A stretch of DNA of 64,000 nucleotides from Apricaphanius iberus. Its lineage: Eukaryota > Chordata > Actinopteri > Cyprinodontiformes > Aphaniidae. Below, piece by piece: positions 54,203 to 64,000 of the stretch. Position 1 is the stretch's first letter; the number at the start of each line of letters is the position of its first letter. A program made the position numbers and the translations under genes. The stretch is taken from contig JAPXFQ010001399.1 of NCBI GenBank assembly GCA_028564705.1, positions 251,001 to 315,000 of the forward strand, in the 5' to 3' direction. The notes under the pieces are model-generated. The model ran no database searches. It saw only the letters and a list, made by a program, of their open reading frames with translations, and was not told where the DNA came from.

Positions 54203-54350
54203 ACAAGAATTATCCATCCATCCATCCATTTTCTGAACCGCTTATTCCTTAAGGGGTTGCGGGGGGGCTGGTGCTTATCTCAGTTGTCAACGGGCGAAAG
54301 GCGGGGTACACCCTTGACAGGTCGCCAGTCCATCACAGACAAGAATTATC
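54203..54350 (-). mobile_element. Short 5'-truncated SINE/LINE tail with 12-bp target duplication
   Basis: ACAAGAATTATC at 54203-54214 is repeated at 54339-54350. Between them the minus strand carries the tail family of the SINE at 31781 (GGCGACCTGTCAAGGGTGTA, then AAATGGATGGATGGAT). Only about 124 bp were copied. Confidence 0.9.
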
Positions 54351-54900
54351 TTTTCTAATTTTATAAGCAACTTCAAAATGATTTTGTTTTCCATTTATAT
54401 ATTTTAAGCAACTTTTTAATTTACTTTGATTTTTTCCTTAATTCAACTGAGTTGAACATTGATCTAAAGGATGCTACTGCGGCAGCAGCATCTAATTTTA
54501 GTTATTTGTTTTGGATCTTGATTATTCCAAATAGATCATAGGTTTGTTTTACGCATATTTGAATGAATTAGTTTTAATCTTAATATCTTAATTTTATAGA
54601 CATTAAGGTAAGATCTATATGTTTTAGTTCTCTCATTTGAGAAGCTACTTTATGATTTTTTTTTTCTTTTAAATTTGGTGTTAGAACCATTCGTTTTTCT
54701 TTTTATTTCTTTTATTTATTTCTCATTTAAGATTTTTATTATTTACATTTGAAATTAATTCTAGAATAATTCCTTATCGAGTTTTGATTTCCTTTTTAAG
54801 ATTATTTTTGATTGTTCAAATTAAACCTTCACTCCATAGTATGAAAAAAAGTCAGAGAAGGTTTTCTTTGCTTGTCTTTTTCTGTTTTCTCTTTTATTGT
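54351..54900. other. AT-rich noncoding stretch ending in a strong pyrimidine tract
   Basis: No gene is seen. The end (about 54878-54914) is a long CT-rich tract, TTCTCTTTTATTGTTCTGTC followed by TATCTCAG, which would make a good splice acceptor at about 54914. Confidence 0.45.
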
Positions 54901-54914
54901 TCTGTCTATCTCAG

Positions 54915-55745
54915 ACCCAGCTGAATCAAGTGCTCCCGTGAGGCGGCCCAGCGAACTTATTGCCGCGGCTGCCTCTGCCACCAGCAGGGACCTTATCAGC
55001 CAGCCAACCTTGGGTGCAGAGCTCAAGAACAACATATGTCAAACCTGTTAACCCAATATTTGCTTCAAGAATAGTGTATGGGCTTTAGGGAAAATTTACA
55101 GGTCGTGCTGAACCGGAAGCATGTCAGCATGAATCCCAGAATCTTCCCTGAACCACAAAGACCATCAGACATGCCGACGGCCGAGGTACCAATGAAACTG
55201 TGGTATCTGACGAAAAACAAGAACAGGTTATCCCACTGGAATCGAATGTTTAACCAACACCTACGGTTGTGTCAAATTGTGTAGGAATTAGTGAAGGTTA
55301 TCTCCCTCCATAGGTGTCGATAGATGGCTTAGCGGAAGTGGTTTACCTATTCCACGAGCCTGCATTCGTGAGTTTTCACACAGGAACATGAATTTGTCTG
55401 CAGGGCTTCTAAACAACAAGAAGGGTCAGTAGTTCCCATCCGGGTAGCTCTCTTTGAATCCAGAGAGTATTCTCATGTCACCTGGTAGCTTCCACGGGTA
55501 TTGTACTCTTTGGTAGAATACGCTGATAAACAGCCTCTACTATTTCATCTACGTGAAGAACACATAAGTGGTGACTCTCAGGCCCAACTGAAAGATCGGA
55601 TGGCTGAATTAAGTGTCGCCCTGAACACGTACCCTGAGAAAACTCATGTGCCAAGCGAGCTGAAGAGAGCTGAGGGATGTCTGGAGGACGCACTACGAAC
55701 CCCACAGGATAATAAGCCACGTAGGCAAATTAATAAGAAATAAAA
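54915..55745 (+). pseudogene. Provirus 3' ORFs, unknown products
   Basis: After a splice-acceptor-like tract, short plus-strand frames follow. One before 55050 has VRRPSELIAAAASATSRDL. 55078-55284 has FPEPQRPSDMPTAEVPMKLW. 55501-55743 has a charged helix, QLKDRMAELSVALNTYPEK. They end right before the 3' LTR, where complex retroviruses keep accessory genes. I recognise no family, and stops between them show decay. Confidence 0.3.
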
Positions 55746-55750
55746 TGTAT

Positions 55751-55768
55751 AAAAATCCCCACAGGGGG
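55751..55768 (+). promoter_or_regulatory. Polypurine-tract-like end before LTR-R
   Basis: AAAAATCCCCACAGGGGG directly precedes the TG of LTR-R. The final ACAGGGGG is the usual kind of plus-strand primer edge. The upstream CCCC is atypical. Confidence 0.4.
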
Positions 55769-56648
55769 TGTTGGAATCCCTCTAGGATTTAATGATGGGA
55801 ATTTTATACCAACTACTTCTGCTAATGATTGAAACTCAGGTGGGGGATAGTAAAGTTACTTTATGTCTCATGTGCTTTCTTATAAACTTCATTTATTAAT
55901 GTTTTATATTCATATAATCATGTGTGCTTATAGTGTGTGTTCTATAATATACCTCCATTACTAGAAGAGTATGTGTGTAATGATAACATCTAGTGCTTAG
56001 AGTCTCGTCTGTGAGAGAAGAGCTTTGTTGGTCTCTGGGGTTATGCTGGGAGCCAAGCTCACCTCATTTGCACAACTGAAGAGCTGCACGGAGGAGAGTC
56101 AGACGGTGACAGGAGGAGCCCGGCAGGAGGAAGAAGAGAAAGGAGGGCTTTTCAGCTATCATGAACTTTAGATAGAATGTGCAAAAGTATTATGCTAATT
56201 TTCACGTGTCAGATGAATAAACACATCCGACTTCACGATCTATATATGTGCTTGATGTTACAAAGCTTTTAGAGTTGAGAGTTTTGAGGTTTTTGGAGTT
56301 GTAAAAGTTTTTGAAGGCTATTAGGGGCTTTTGTGAGAAGGTTGTTAGGACTTTTACTTCTTCTGGAGTGTATATTGCAATTCCTTTTTGAGTTAAAATA
56401 AAAAATGTAAAAGTTACTTCTTCTGTTTGAAATTATTTCTTCTGAAGAGTGTTAACTCAATTCTGTGAGGGGAGTCATATAAAGACCCTGTAAGGAGGGA
56501 CTCTCCCTCATAATTCAGATCCTGGGAGTTGGGAGATAGGTACTAATGGCTGACCACAAACGCACCACTGAGTCTGGTGATCAGGGGAAACCAAGAATTT
56601 CAGACCTCAAGAAGTCACGGACAGAGGTGGTCTTTAACCTGTTCTTCG
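55769..56648 (+). repeat. Long terminal repeat, right copy (LTR-R), 3' end missing
   Basis: It matches LTR-L from the first base and has the same TATA box (56476-56488). It lacks the 70-bp palindromic insert of LTR-L. The match stops at CTTCGGCT (about 56648), where the THAP-like repeat begins. It lies in the orientation expected of the 3' LTR of the provirus. Confidence 0.75.
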
Positions 56649-57515
56649 GCTAAAAACAAATCCATGCTGTTTTGAGTGAGATAGGGCTTTCGGAATCCAT
56701 CCCGTCTTCAGTCTCTGAGTGAGCTGTTCAAAATCTGTCCGGCTTTCTATGTCACAAGCCAGAATAATGGAATATCCGCACCACCTCAACGTACCGTCTC
56801 CACACACCAGGTACAGCAGTTATTAATTGGAAAGCACTAGTTCAGATTGGGAAACGCCATGTTGAAGCTTAGTGCAAAATGCTCAGTTTTTGGCTTGTCA
56901 AAAGAGCTCAAAACACTTTATCGGCTCCCAGTCGAAGAGGACAGAAGAGCGGCATGGGTTGAATTTATTTTTGATGGTAAGATGCTGCCAATAAGAGCGG
57001 GGAAGACTAACTGGACCACTGGACGTTTCAGCAGCACGTTACAGGAGCAGCACGTTTTACTCGCGTATTCTGCTGCTTGGCCCTTTCCACGGGGGGCGTC
57101 AGCAGCACGTAGCAGCAGGGAAGCAGCTGTCGCAGAGAGAGCCCGAAATCATGCGAGATCAGCAAAATCACGCATGGTTTTATCAGTAAACGCAACAACA
57201 AGCAGGAAAAAGACTCCAAAAGCTGTGTTTTATGTTCTGTTTGTTTTATATTCACCAATAAGTTTATGTTATGTCAGGGAACATACAAAATCACTCGAAG
57301 TGCAAATGAGTAATGTTTGTGGTGATCCGAGGTGGTGTAGACATTTAATTATGGAAGAAATTTTCAGAGCCAGAGGGACAATTCCTCTGAGCATATTTCA
57401 GTTTTGGATTAGTTTACAGCGGGGGTCTGTAAATCCTACCGTTGAGTGTCATTGCTCAGCAATTGTTTCCTTCAAAACACATAAATCAAACAAGGTCCTG
57501 AGTGGGGATCTGTAG
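56649..57515 (+). pseudogene. THAP-like repeat fragment, plus copy, with a 222-codon frame
   Basis: The first 350 bp match the minus strand at 21840-22235. The frame 56847-57515 has KCSVFGLSKELKTLYRLPVE, then EDRRAAWVEFIFDGKMLPI, which resembles the first two thirds of a THAP zinc finger (Cys, then Y.LP.....AAW). The second Cys and His of the C2CH set are not evident. The rest of the frame (basic, then AIVSFKTHKSNK) has no family signature and may simply be open by chance. Confidence 0.38.
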
Positions 57516-57699
57516 AAGTGTTTCTCAACCTCGATCTTCAAGGAGCACTTGCCTGCATGTTTTCATATTTTTCCTGACAGCCAACTCTGATGATCGCATT
57601 TCAGCAAAAGTCATCAATTGAAATCATGTGTGCTGAACCAGGGAAACCTGAAAAAAGGCAGGGACTGTACGTTGGTGCCACATGGGTTGAAAAACAGTC
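57516..57699. mobile_element. hAT-type MITE
   Basis: The imperfect inverted ends are AAGTGTTTCTCAACC on the left and GGTTGAAAAACAGTC on the right, the terminal type of common fish hAT MITEs (CAGTGTTTCTCAACC-like). Internal pieces such as GTGTGCTGAACCAGGGAAAC fit. A related GATTTAGGTGTGTTGAACCA lies just outside (57741-57760), so a second copy or an extended end may be present. Confidence 0.6.
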
Positions 57700-57989
57700 T
57701 GCAGAACTTAACTGCATTCTGATGAGTTAATTGAGCCATTTGATTTAGGTGTGTTGAACCAGAAACAAAAGTTCAAGAAAATGTCCCTTAATGAGTGGAT
57801 TTAAAGACCCAGTTAGCACAACAAGGAAGTATTTAAAAGTTCATTTGTTAATAAGATCAGTAATTCTAGAACCATAAGTTTAAAAAAAATTAAATACAAT
57901 TTTACCTATTTAATAATTTCAGATTTAGCTGAATTGACACTCTTATTAAAGCTAAATGTTTTGCTTTTTAAATATAGTTGCTTTCAGTA

Positions 57990-58262
57990 GAAGGAATGTG
58001 CTTGCACTTGCTGTCCTGCTTCCAACATTGCAGAGGAGGTGGAGAAGGAGTCTGTTTTGGGTTCATCCACTCAACCAGCGTAGGAGACAGCAGGGTGATT
58101 TCCATCATCTTGAAGAGCTGAGCCTGGACAGCCTACGGCATCATCACTATTTCAGAATGAGTGTGAAATTCTGTCGATCATTTGCCCTGAACTGACAAGA
58201 CAATCAACTAACTACAGAGCTGCTAAAGACCCAAAACAGAGGCTGGCTGTTGCAATGAGGTA
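57990..58262 (+). pseudogene. Harbinger (PIF) transposase, first coding exon
   Basis: The frame has LFWVHPLNQRRRQQGDFHHL and HHHYFRMSVKF, the amino-terminal hallmark of Harbinger/HARBI1-type transposases (WVHPLN...FH.L...L......HxYFRMS). A single frameshift near 58163 follows. The other frame continues with LTRQSTNYRAAKDPKQRLAV up to a splice donor, ATGAGGTAAGA, at about 58255-58265. The catalytic DDE exons that should follow are absent, so no transposase can be made. Confidence 0.8.
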
Positions 58263-58465
58263 AGAAAAAAAATCAATCATCAATTCCTCACGTTTTTATG
58301 TTTTCAAAAATAGAACAGAATTTTTTTTTCTAAATTCTCATGGGATTTAAAATATTTTTTAAAAAGCACTCCTACAACTTTACAAAATCTTATAAAAGCG
58401 AAAAAAGTTACAAATATGCAATGTACAAAAGGTACAAAATGTACAAAAAAAGAAAAATGAACTGT

Positions 58466-59113
58466 TTATTCTGTATATAAAAAGTTAGTATAATCACCAG
58501 CACTAGTGCTTGGCCCTTCACTTTCTTCCTGGCCTAGAGACAGCATTTCTTTAAATGGCCCAATTGGTCTGTTGAATTTGGGCTGTGGTCTTTGAAATGA
58601 TAGGAAAGGTGATGATCCATGTGTCTGACTGTGGTGACCTGTGATGTTGGACTGTAGTGGTATTTGAGGGTAGGTGGGTTGCAAACCAGCTGAATGAGGG
58701 TGAAGGATTTGTTGTTGTCTGGTTTCAAGGTTAGTAAGTGTGGTCAGTATATTCTTTTCTGCCTCTAGTCTTGTTATTTTGTCAAGCCTGTGTAGAATTG
58801 GAACAATGCTTATAGCAAAATAATACGATTCTGCTAATTCAGCATCATGCGTGGGTGTTTTTAGTGGGGTGTCCTGTAAAATGGAGAGTGGTCTGTCACC
58901 TATGTCATCACGTGTTTGCTGGGACATTCTGGGGCATTTAGCCCCTCGGGGACCAGACATGAGCTCACTGGGGCTTCGTGACCTGGTGGACTGTTGTCTC
59001 TCTGCAGAACTTGATTGAATTGGATGGATTTTGCTCCCGGAAGGGTGGTTGTGTGCTGACTGTCTCCTCACCTTCAAACAATGATGAGGTGTTTGGCCGC
59101 TCCTCCATAACAA
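58466..59113 (-). pseudogene. Harbinger-associated MADF/BESS protein, carboxy-terminal exon
   Basis: The 215-codon frame contains a BESS-like helix, AESYYFAISIVPILHRLDKI, followed by TRLEAEKNILTTLTNLETR. A Gln/Ser/Pro-rich tail ends in ...NFLYTE. Harbinger elements usually carry a second gene with a Myb/SANT- or MADF-type DNA-binding domain that escorts the transposase to DNA. This one lies on the opposite strand to the transposase exon, in the common convergent layout. Confidence 0.65.
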
Positions 59114-59499
59114 GAGGTGATGGTTGATGCATGCTGCTGACAGACCTACATCGGATTAAACACAAATAGATCAAATGGGAAAATTATTTGTTCTTCCACT
59201 TGTATAATTTTTTTCCCTTTACTATAGTGTGCCCTTTAAGTACTATTGCTTAATTTCTCAGTGCTGTTTGCCCAGTTAGAGCTTTAGAATATTACATAGA
59301 ACTTGTTTTATTGTGAATGAAACATTTGTATTCACTACAGAATATTCCAAAAAACTATTTCCATTTGTAACTTTATAGAAATGTTTTTGTAATGTTTAGC
59401 AGTAGCTACCAACATTTTATGAATTTAGAAGTTTGACAGCTGCCATGACAATTAATAATTTTATTATACATTCTAAGTTGAGGTGCATTGCAAAAGTTA

Positions 59500-59735
59500 A
59501 GTAAAATAAAAAGGGGGGAAAATACAGACATCCACATAATTGATCATTTTAAACATAGTTTCTTGGCTGGAGATGGGGTAACATGAATGACATAGCTTCA
59601 CTGTATTTCGATTCCTTCTGAGAACCTCCAGCCGACCAGTAGGCAAGAAACCCTTTTTCCTGCTCCTTACAAAAGAGTCCCTTAGCACTTTCCATCGCTG
59701 CTTGCAGCTCTCAACTAAACGAAAAAGGAGAAAGA
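59500..59735 (-). pseudogene. MADF-domain exon of the same gene, frameshifted
   Basis: On the minus strand a splice-acceptor-like tract (CTTTTTCGTTTAG, about 59715-59728) opens an exon with VESCKQRWKVLRDSFVR, the central part of a MADF domain. The remainder (AYWSAGGSQKESKYSEAMSF, MLPHLQPRNY) is in another frame because of a +1 shift near 59655-59665. A MADF domain binds DNA. This copy would be truncated. Confidence 0.75.
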
Positions 59736-59799
59736 TGTAAACTTTTTTTCAAACGCAAATTCTACTTTTTTGTCTTCACACACACATCTCCATAACCTT

Positions 59800-60180
59800 C
59801 CTTTCAGCTGGACCACGTGGGTGGTACGTGCAGACACCAGGAAGGAGCCAGACCAGCGTGGTTCCTGCCATTTTCTCTTAAACACCTTAGGTCAGACCCA
59901 CTCAGCCTCTGTAGGTGCAGGAGCCGGGCCGTGAGTGATGTGTGGAGCAGGTAAGAAGGAGGTAACCAAAGATTTAAACTGTTGATGTTCTCCACGGGGG
60001 TCAGGAGCAGGATGCGGAGAGACTTGAGGTTCTCTGCCAGCACAGGGAGCAGGGAAGAACCTGCCAGTAAACATCTCATAAAAGTAACACGTTTTGGTCC
60101 GGTATACTAATGATTCTTGATGGCCATCAAAGTAATTCGGAGGGCCTGTTGCCAATCAGCCCTGTCTGCGCAGTTATGGT
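59800..60180 (-). other. GC-richer stretch, possible exon remnant
   Basis: Frames on the minus strand (59804-60079 and 59892-60155) are open, with text such as GPPNYFDGHQESLVYRTKTC, but no family is recognised. It lies upstream of the MADF exon and could be part of the same element. Confidence 0.25.
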
Positions 60181-60904
60181 AGCCAATTTTTTACCTCAGG
60201 TCTAGATCCATACGCATCACACCAATGTGTGAGCGAATGAGTGAATACCACAAAGAACCTGTAACCCCTGACCGGAGTTACCATGTTGTATGTAATTTAG
60301 TAGGTTCGGAGTAAAAGTTTCCCCAAACCTTTAATTTATTGAAAAATGTAAAACCTACTTATTATTTTGCATAATCCTCCAAAATTCCAAATATATTTAA
60401 GTACTACAACCATACATTACCACTTCGCAAAAAATTAAATTGTGTACAGCGCTGTGTCAATTTTCTAGACAGACTGTGTTTGCTTGTGACAGTGACCCAC
60501 TATTTAAGTCACATTTAATTAGCCGATCGGTCATTAATTTAAAAAGAATCATAATCTAAAAAAATAAAGGAAAAAATGTTGGTAACTATATTAAATCTTC
60601 GCTGACTAACCCTGCAGAATGTTTTGTCCAATTGGAGATTAGTTTCTGCCAGTTACCTTAGCCTTCTTTCTTATTCGTATGTATGGTGATAGGAGTATAT
60701 ACTAAAATAACCACTTGTGTAATTTTAATATATTATAGTAATGCAAATACTCTCTTTAAAATGCAACAATTAAACTATTATTTAACATTGGAATGTAAGG
60801 TAAAGGTTACTTCCCGATTCATTGTTCTTTTATTTGATGTCCACTCCATTTCAATATATTCTAACTGTAATGTGCTGATAAATTGTTTTAAAATCTTACA
60901 GAAA
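60181..60904. other. AT-rich stretch, nothing recognised
   Basis: No frames with family motifs, no repeat ends. Confidence 0.5.
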
Positions 60905-63470
60905 GATCCCTAGGGAAAGAACAAACCCTTGCGTTATTTTGGTGCATCACAGTTGTAGTTCCTGATAAGTAAACAAATACACATCCCTAATTGAGGGATG
61001 TAAAAGTAAGCCTGAGCGAGTGTGGCGCTTACTGCAGGTTTAAGAGCCCCATTTATTGCTTTAAGATAATGTATTATTCTTTATTTTCCCCGTACCTTGT
61101 TTCTCTAGATAGAATAGTAGTCTTATAACTAGAATTTGAGGGTTCTAAACGCCCATTTGTTTTAAGCCTTCAATTATGTCAGCTATTAATGCTTCAGCTT
61201 CGGGTTCATGTAATCCTGAAGGTGGTAGATGGGGCCAGGATGTTTCAGTCCAAATGTAATAGGCTCAATTTGCATCAGATCAGAGGATCGCATTGGATGG
61301 GGAGTCATCTATATTTTCCTGTTGTCTTTTATTCAATTATGCTGGACAGGTATAAATGTTTTTAAGAACAGGCTCAAAACTTTACCTTTTTTGTCTAACT
61401 TTTAACTGATTACTATTTATTCAGCTTGTTTACCTACAATGATCGTTTTATTTACTTATTTTAATTAAAGTCAAGTTTTAATACACATCCCTTCTAAAAT
61501 TTTACTAATCATTTTAGTATCCATTCTAGCTTTTGTCATCTTAATCTGTTAAGCACTTTGAATTGCTCTTTATGCATGAAAAGTGCTATATAAATTAAAA
61601 AAAATTAAAATTTTGACTTGATTTAAATGTTCCATTACAATTTAGCTTAGCCTAAATTTAGTACATCCCTGTGGATGAAGAGTAAAATAAGGCTATTGTT
61701 TGAATACCAGTCCCGTGTATTAATAAGGAAATGTGAGGAACCGCTACCTATCCAATCATTTTGATTTCTTAGGTGTTGAATTTGCTAGCAAAACAACGCT
61801 TTCCCAACACATCAAACAGGGACCTGATGTTATAGGTCAAGTTCTTCCATCCACCCAACTTTCAAATTGTTCCTGGTAGCGGGTGGGGAGAGGGTCCTGG
61901 GGGTCAGAATTCAAGCAACCAGGGCCGCCATGCGATCAGAAAAGCAGAAGCCCTTGCTGGTAGTCCAGCAGAAGTGGTCCCCAGATTGTATCAGCAGCTT
62001 TTGACCCGTCATCTCTCAGCAGAAATTGTCCATGTTGTTCACAACACAAGTGAGTTCATATACTTTTCCCCTTGAAAGTTCAGGATGAGGAGGTGTTCTT
62101 TTAAGGTCCCCACTTTATTTTCATCAGAAAAAGGGGAAAGTGTCCATCCAGTCATTGTGCACAGACTGCCACCCCTTTTTCCGCCCATGGGGAAAGTATT
62201 TGACTCCATCAGTATTCACTGGTTCTCCCTTCTGTAATTAGGAGGAGCCAGAGCAGATTAAGAACATGGCTGGCTGACACGGAGTTGTGTAATGCCTTCC
62301 GTGCTGGTTAGGCTCTGGGTGTGTATTTTGGCTCACCCAGTGTGTAGTGCACACGGTACTCTCCTTCCTTCGCCCACGCACTCCTACTATCACCCCTCTC
62401 ATGCCCACCTTCCCAAGAACACTGGCTACTGTTATCTGAAGATAATCCTGACCTTGATGGGGTGGGAGAGCACAGCTCCGCCAGCTCCTGATTTCCTTTA
62501 ACTTCTACGTAAGGTGGCATTTTTATTTAAAAAATGTCTTTTCATATTCATTACTCTCCTTCCACAAATGCTGAATGTAAATGTCTTTCCCACTAAGGCT
62601 GGTTCCACATGGGCCCTATTTTCTATGAACGCACTGTGGGACCCCCTTTTTTACTTTTATTTTAAGCAGTTGAATTAGGAAACTACTACTAATAGTAACT
62701 ACACCATTATTTCTTCAGTATTAGTTATTGTAAAAATATACTAATTTATAGGTTTGCTCTCTCTGACAGGAATGGTATATCAGAATCAGAATCAGAATCA
62801 GAATCAGCTTTATCAGCCAAGTATGACACATACAAGTATGATGCATACAAGGAATTTACAGATACAGTACAACCTGTCCAAGATCATTACAAACAACAAC
62901 AACAACAAACAGATCCAGGTCACTGTTGGGCATGCAGCCACCAAGCGGCGCTCCCGTTTATGAAACATAGAGAAGTAAACATCTGGTAGGGGAGGGTTCC
63001 ACGGTGAGTGGGAAAAAACGCTCAACTGTGTTGTGGGTCCGTACAGCACTCACAACGCAGGTGATAGAAAAAAACCACACCAACAAACATTTAAGCACAT
63101 ATTCAGACATTAACAATGACACATCAGGAAGGATGGGCAGGTATGAGCTCCAGTCCACAGGGTAACGCGCTGCCGTCGAGGCGCGCTGTTATCCAGCTTC
63201 ATGTTGCAGGAGAGAAAATGAGGATACAGCGAGACGGTGTGTGTGAATGTGAGTATGTGGCATTAACCCAGTTATGTCTGCTTAAACTGTTGTTCTAATT
63301 ATTCCCTTACTTATTAAAAAAGAATACTTCCTGTATTCTATCACTTTCCTGTCAGTCCTACAGAAACAGGAATGTATGCATCCCTTTTCTCCTCCCTGCA
63401 TGAAACGGTTTTTCTCTCGTTTTGTCACAAGATCATTGTATATATTTTATCAATGCAATGCCTTTCTATT
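60905..63470 (-). repeat. Diverged second copy of the LTR element's internal region
   Basis: Short blocks match 15400-16665 in the same order and orientation. TCCCTGTGGATGA lies at 61660 and near 15675. TCTCAGCAGAAATTGTCCAT lies at 62012 against a similar block at 15935. CTTGAAAGTTCAG lies near 62070 and 15988. GGTTTGCTCTCTC lies near 62751 and 16520. TATTTTATCAATGCAATGCC lies at 63440 against ATATTTCATCAATGCAATGC near 16640. No LTRs are visible here. A SINE-X copy interrupts it at 62776. Confidence 0.7.
62776..63270 (-). mobile_element. Chimeric short retroelement SINE-X, copy 2
   Basis: On the minus strand the body matches 52549-52900 (CACAGTTGAGCGTTTTTTCC, CCAACAGTGACCTGGATCTG, GATCTTGGACAGGTTGTACT). 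The tail is different: AAATTCCTTGTATGCATCAT, then TGTCATACTTGGCTGATAAA and GCTGATTCTGATTCTG repeats. This matches the Rex1-A tail (36615-36684). The 5' end (about 63270) is approximate. Confidence 0.8.
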
Positions 63471-63840
63471 TTATTCTTAATTAGCCTCCCTGATGCTCTT
63501 TTAGAACCTTATGTGTGTATATATATATTTGGTGGACTTTGGATTACTACCACGTTAATTGGTATACTAAGTCTATATTACATTTGATTTATTAGATATT
63601 TAACACAGCTGCTTATATGCAAATATTACGTTTAATGATATATTTTGGTTATTTCTACCTTAGTAAATTATATATTAAAGTGTTCCTCTATTGTGGATTA
63701 ACTCCAAAACTGTCAATTAGCTCTGTTCACGGTTGAGGATCCAGCTGTCCTCAGCAGGGTCGAAAGAGTGATAGCTATTTCAGAAACAAAGCAGAAAAAA
63801 CAACCAGATCTGTTTGGTATGAGACGCACCTGCAGGACGG
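63471..63840. other. AT-rich stretch, nothing recognised
   Basis: No coding or repeat signal that I can support. Confidence 0.5.
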
Positions 63841-64000
63841 GCTCACCAAATGGTTAGCACTGTCGCCTTGCAGCAAGCAGGTTGTGGGTTCGTATCCCGG
63901 CCCAGGGTCGTTCTGCATGGAGTTTGCATGTTCTCCCCGTGCATGCGTGGGTTCCCTCCGGGTACTCCGGCTTCCTCCCACAGTCCAAAAACATGACTGT
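63841..64000 (+). mobile_element. tRNA-derived SINE, cut by the window end
   Basis: From GGTTAGCACTGTCGCCTTGC through GTTGTGGGTTCGTATCCCGG (B box) to GGGTACTCCGGCTTCCTCCC it follows the SINE at 31781. The first bases (A box) are altered or missing (CTCACCAAATGG), so the 5' end is truncated or mutated. Confidence 0.88.

Overview
The window is almost certainly nuclear DNA of a teleost fish, from a gene-poor region rich in transposable elements. It holds Rex1-group, L2/Maui-like and L1/Tx1-like LINEs, a tRNA-derived SINE with a GATG-type tail, Tc1/mariner, hAT and Harbinger relics, and several LTR or retrovirus-like elements. I see no intact single-copy host gene. Boundaries were judged by eye from internal repeats and reading frames.

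Layout. (1) 1-1920: a 5' part of an L2 LINE on the minus strand, cut off by the window start and broken by a decayed Tc1 transposase. (2) 1930-4440: a weak coding relic, then a candidate LTR at 2511. (3) 4445-10640: a GC-rich block of degenerate repeats. It contains inverted arms of about 670 bp (5180-5850 and 9970-10635), each with about five 62-65 bp tandem units. (4) 10682 to about 56648: two matching LTRs (10682 and 55769) in the same orientation. Between them, all on the plus strand, lie scraps of gag, protease, RT, RNase H, an unassigned env-position ORF, a membrane-protein ORF and 3' ORFs. I read this as one endogenous retrovirus of about 10 kb stretched to about 46 kb by later insertions. 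(5) 56650-60180: a THAP-like fragment, a hAT-type MITE and a Harbinger deletion derivative (transposase exon plus MADF/BESS gene). (6) 60905-63470: a diverged copy of the internal region of the LTR element at 13481-21414, with its own insertion. (7) 63841-64000: the start of a SINE cut by the window end.

Insertions inside the provirus. A hAT-like element with a 69-bp minisatellite lies at about 11835-13392. An LTR element on the minus strand at 13481-21414 has LTRs of 570 and 567 bp, a ctat target duplication, a tRNA-Trp-type primer site and a polypurine tract, but no gag or pol. L2-A (26609-31099, minus) has a long open ORF2 and carries a piece of 28S rRNA in its 3' UTR. L2-B (31262-39302, minus) is split by a SINE with a perfect 15-bp target duplication and by a Rex1-type LINE. 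L2-C (39303-50935, plus) is split by an L1, which is itself split by a second Rex1. A hAT element of 1085 bp lies at 51919-53003 with an 8-bp duplication.

The region therefore works as a record of nested retrotransposition up to four levels deep rather than as a pathway. The autonomous LINEs supply RT and endonuclease, and the non-autonomous elements carry LINE-like tails. One chimeric family (copies at 52549-52955 and 62776-63270) carries two different LINE tails, and both tails match Rex1 elements present in this window.
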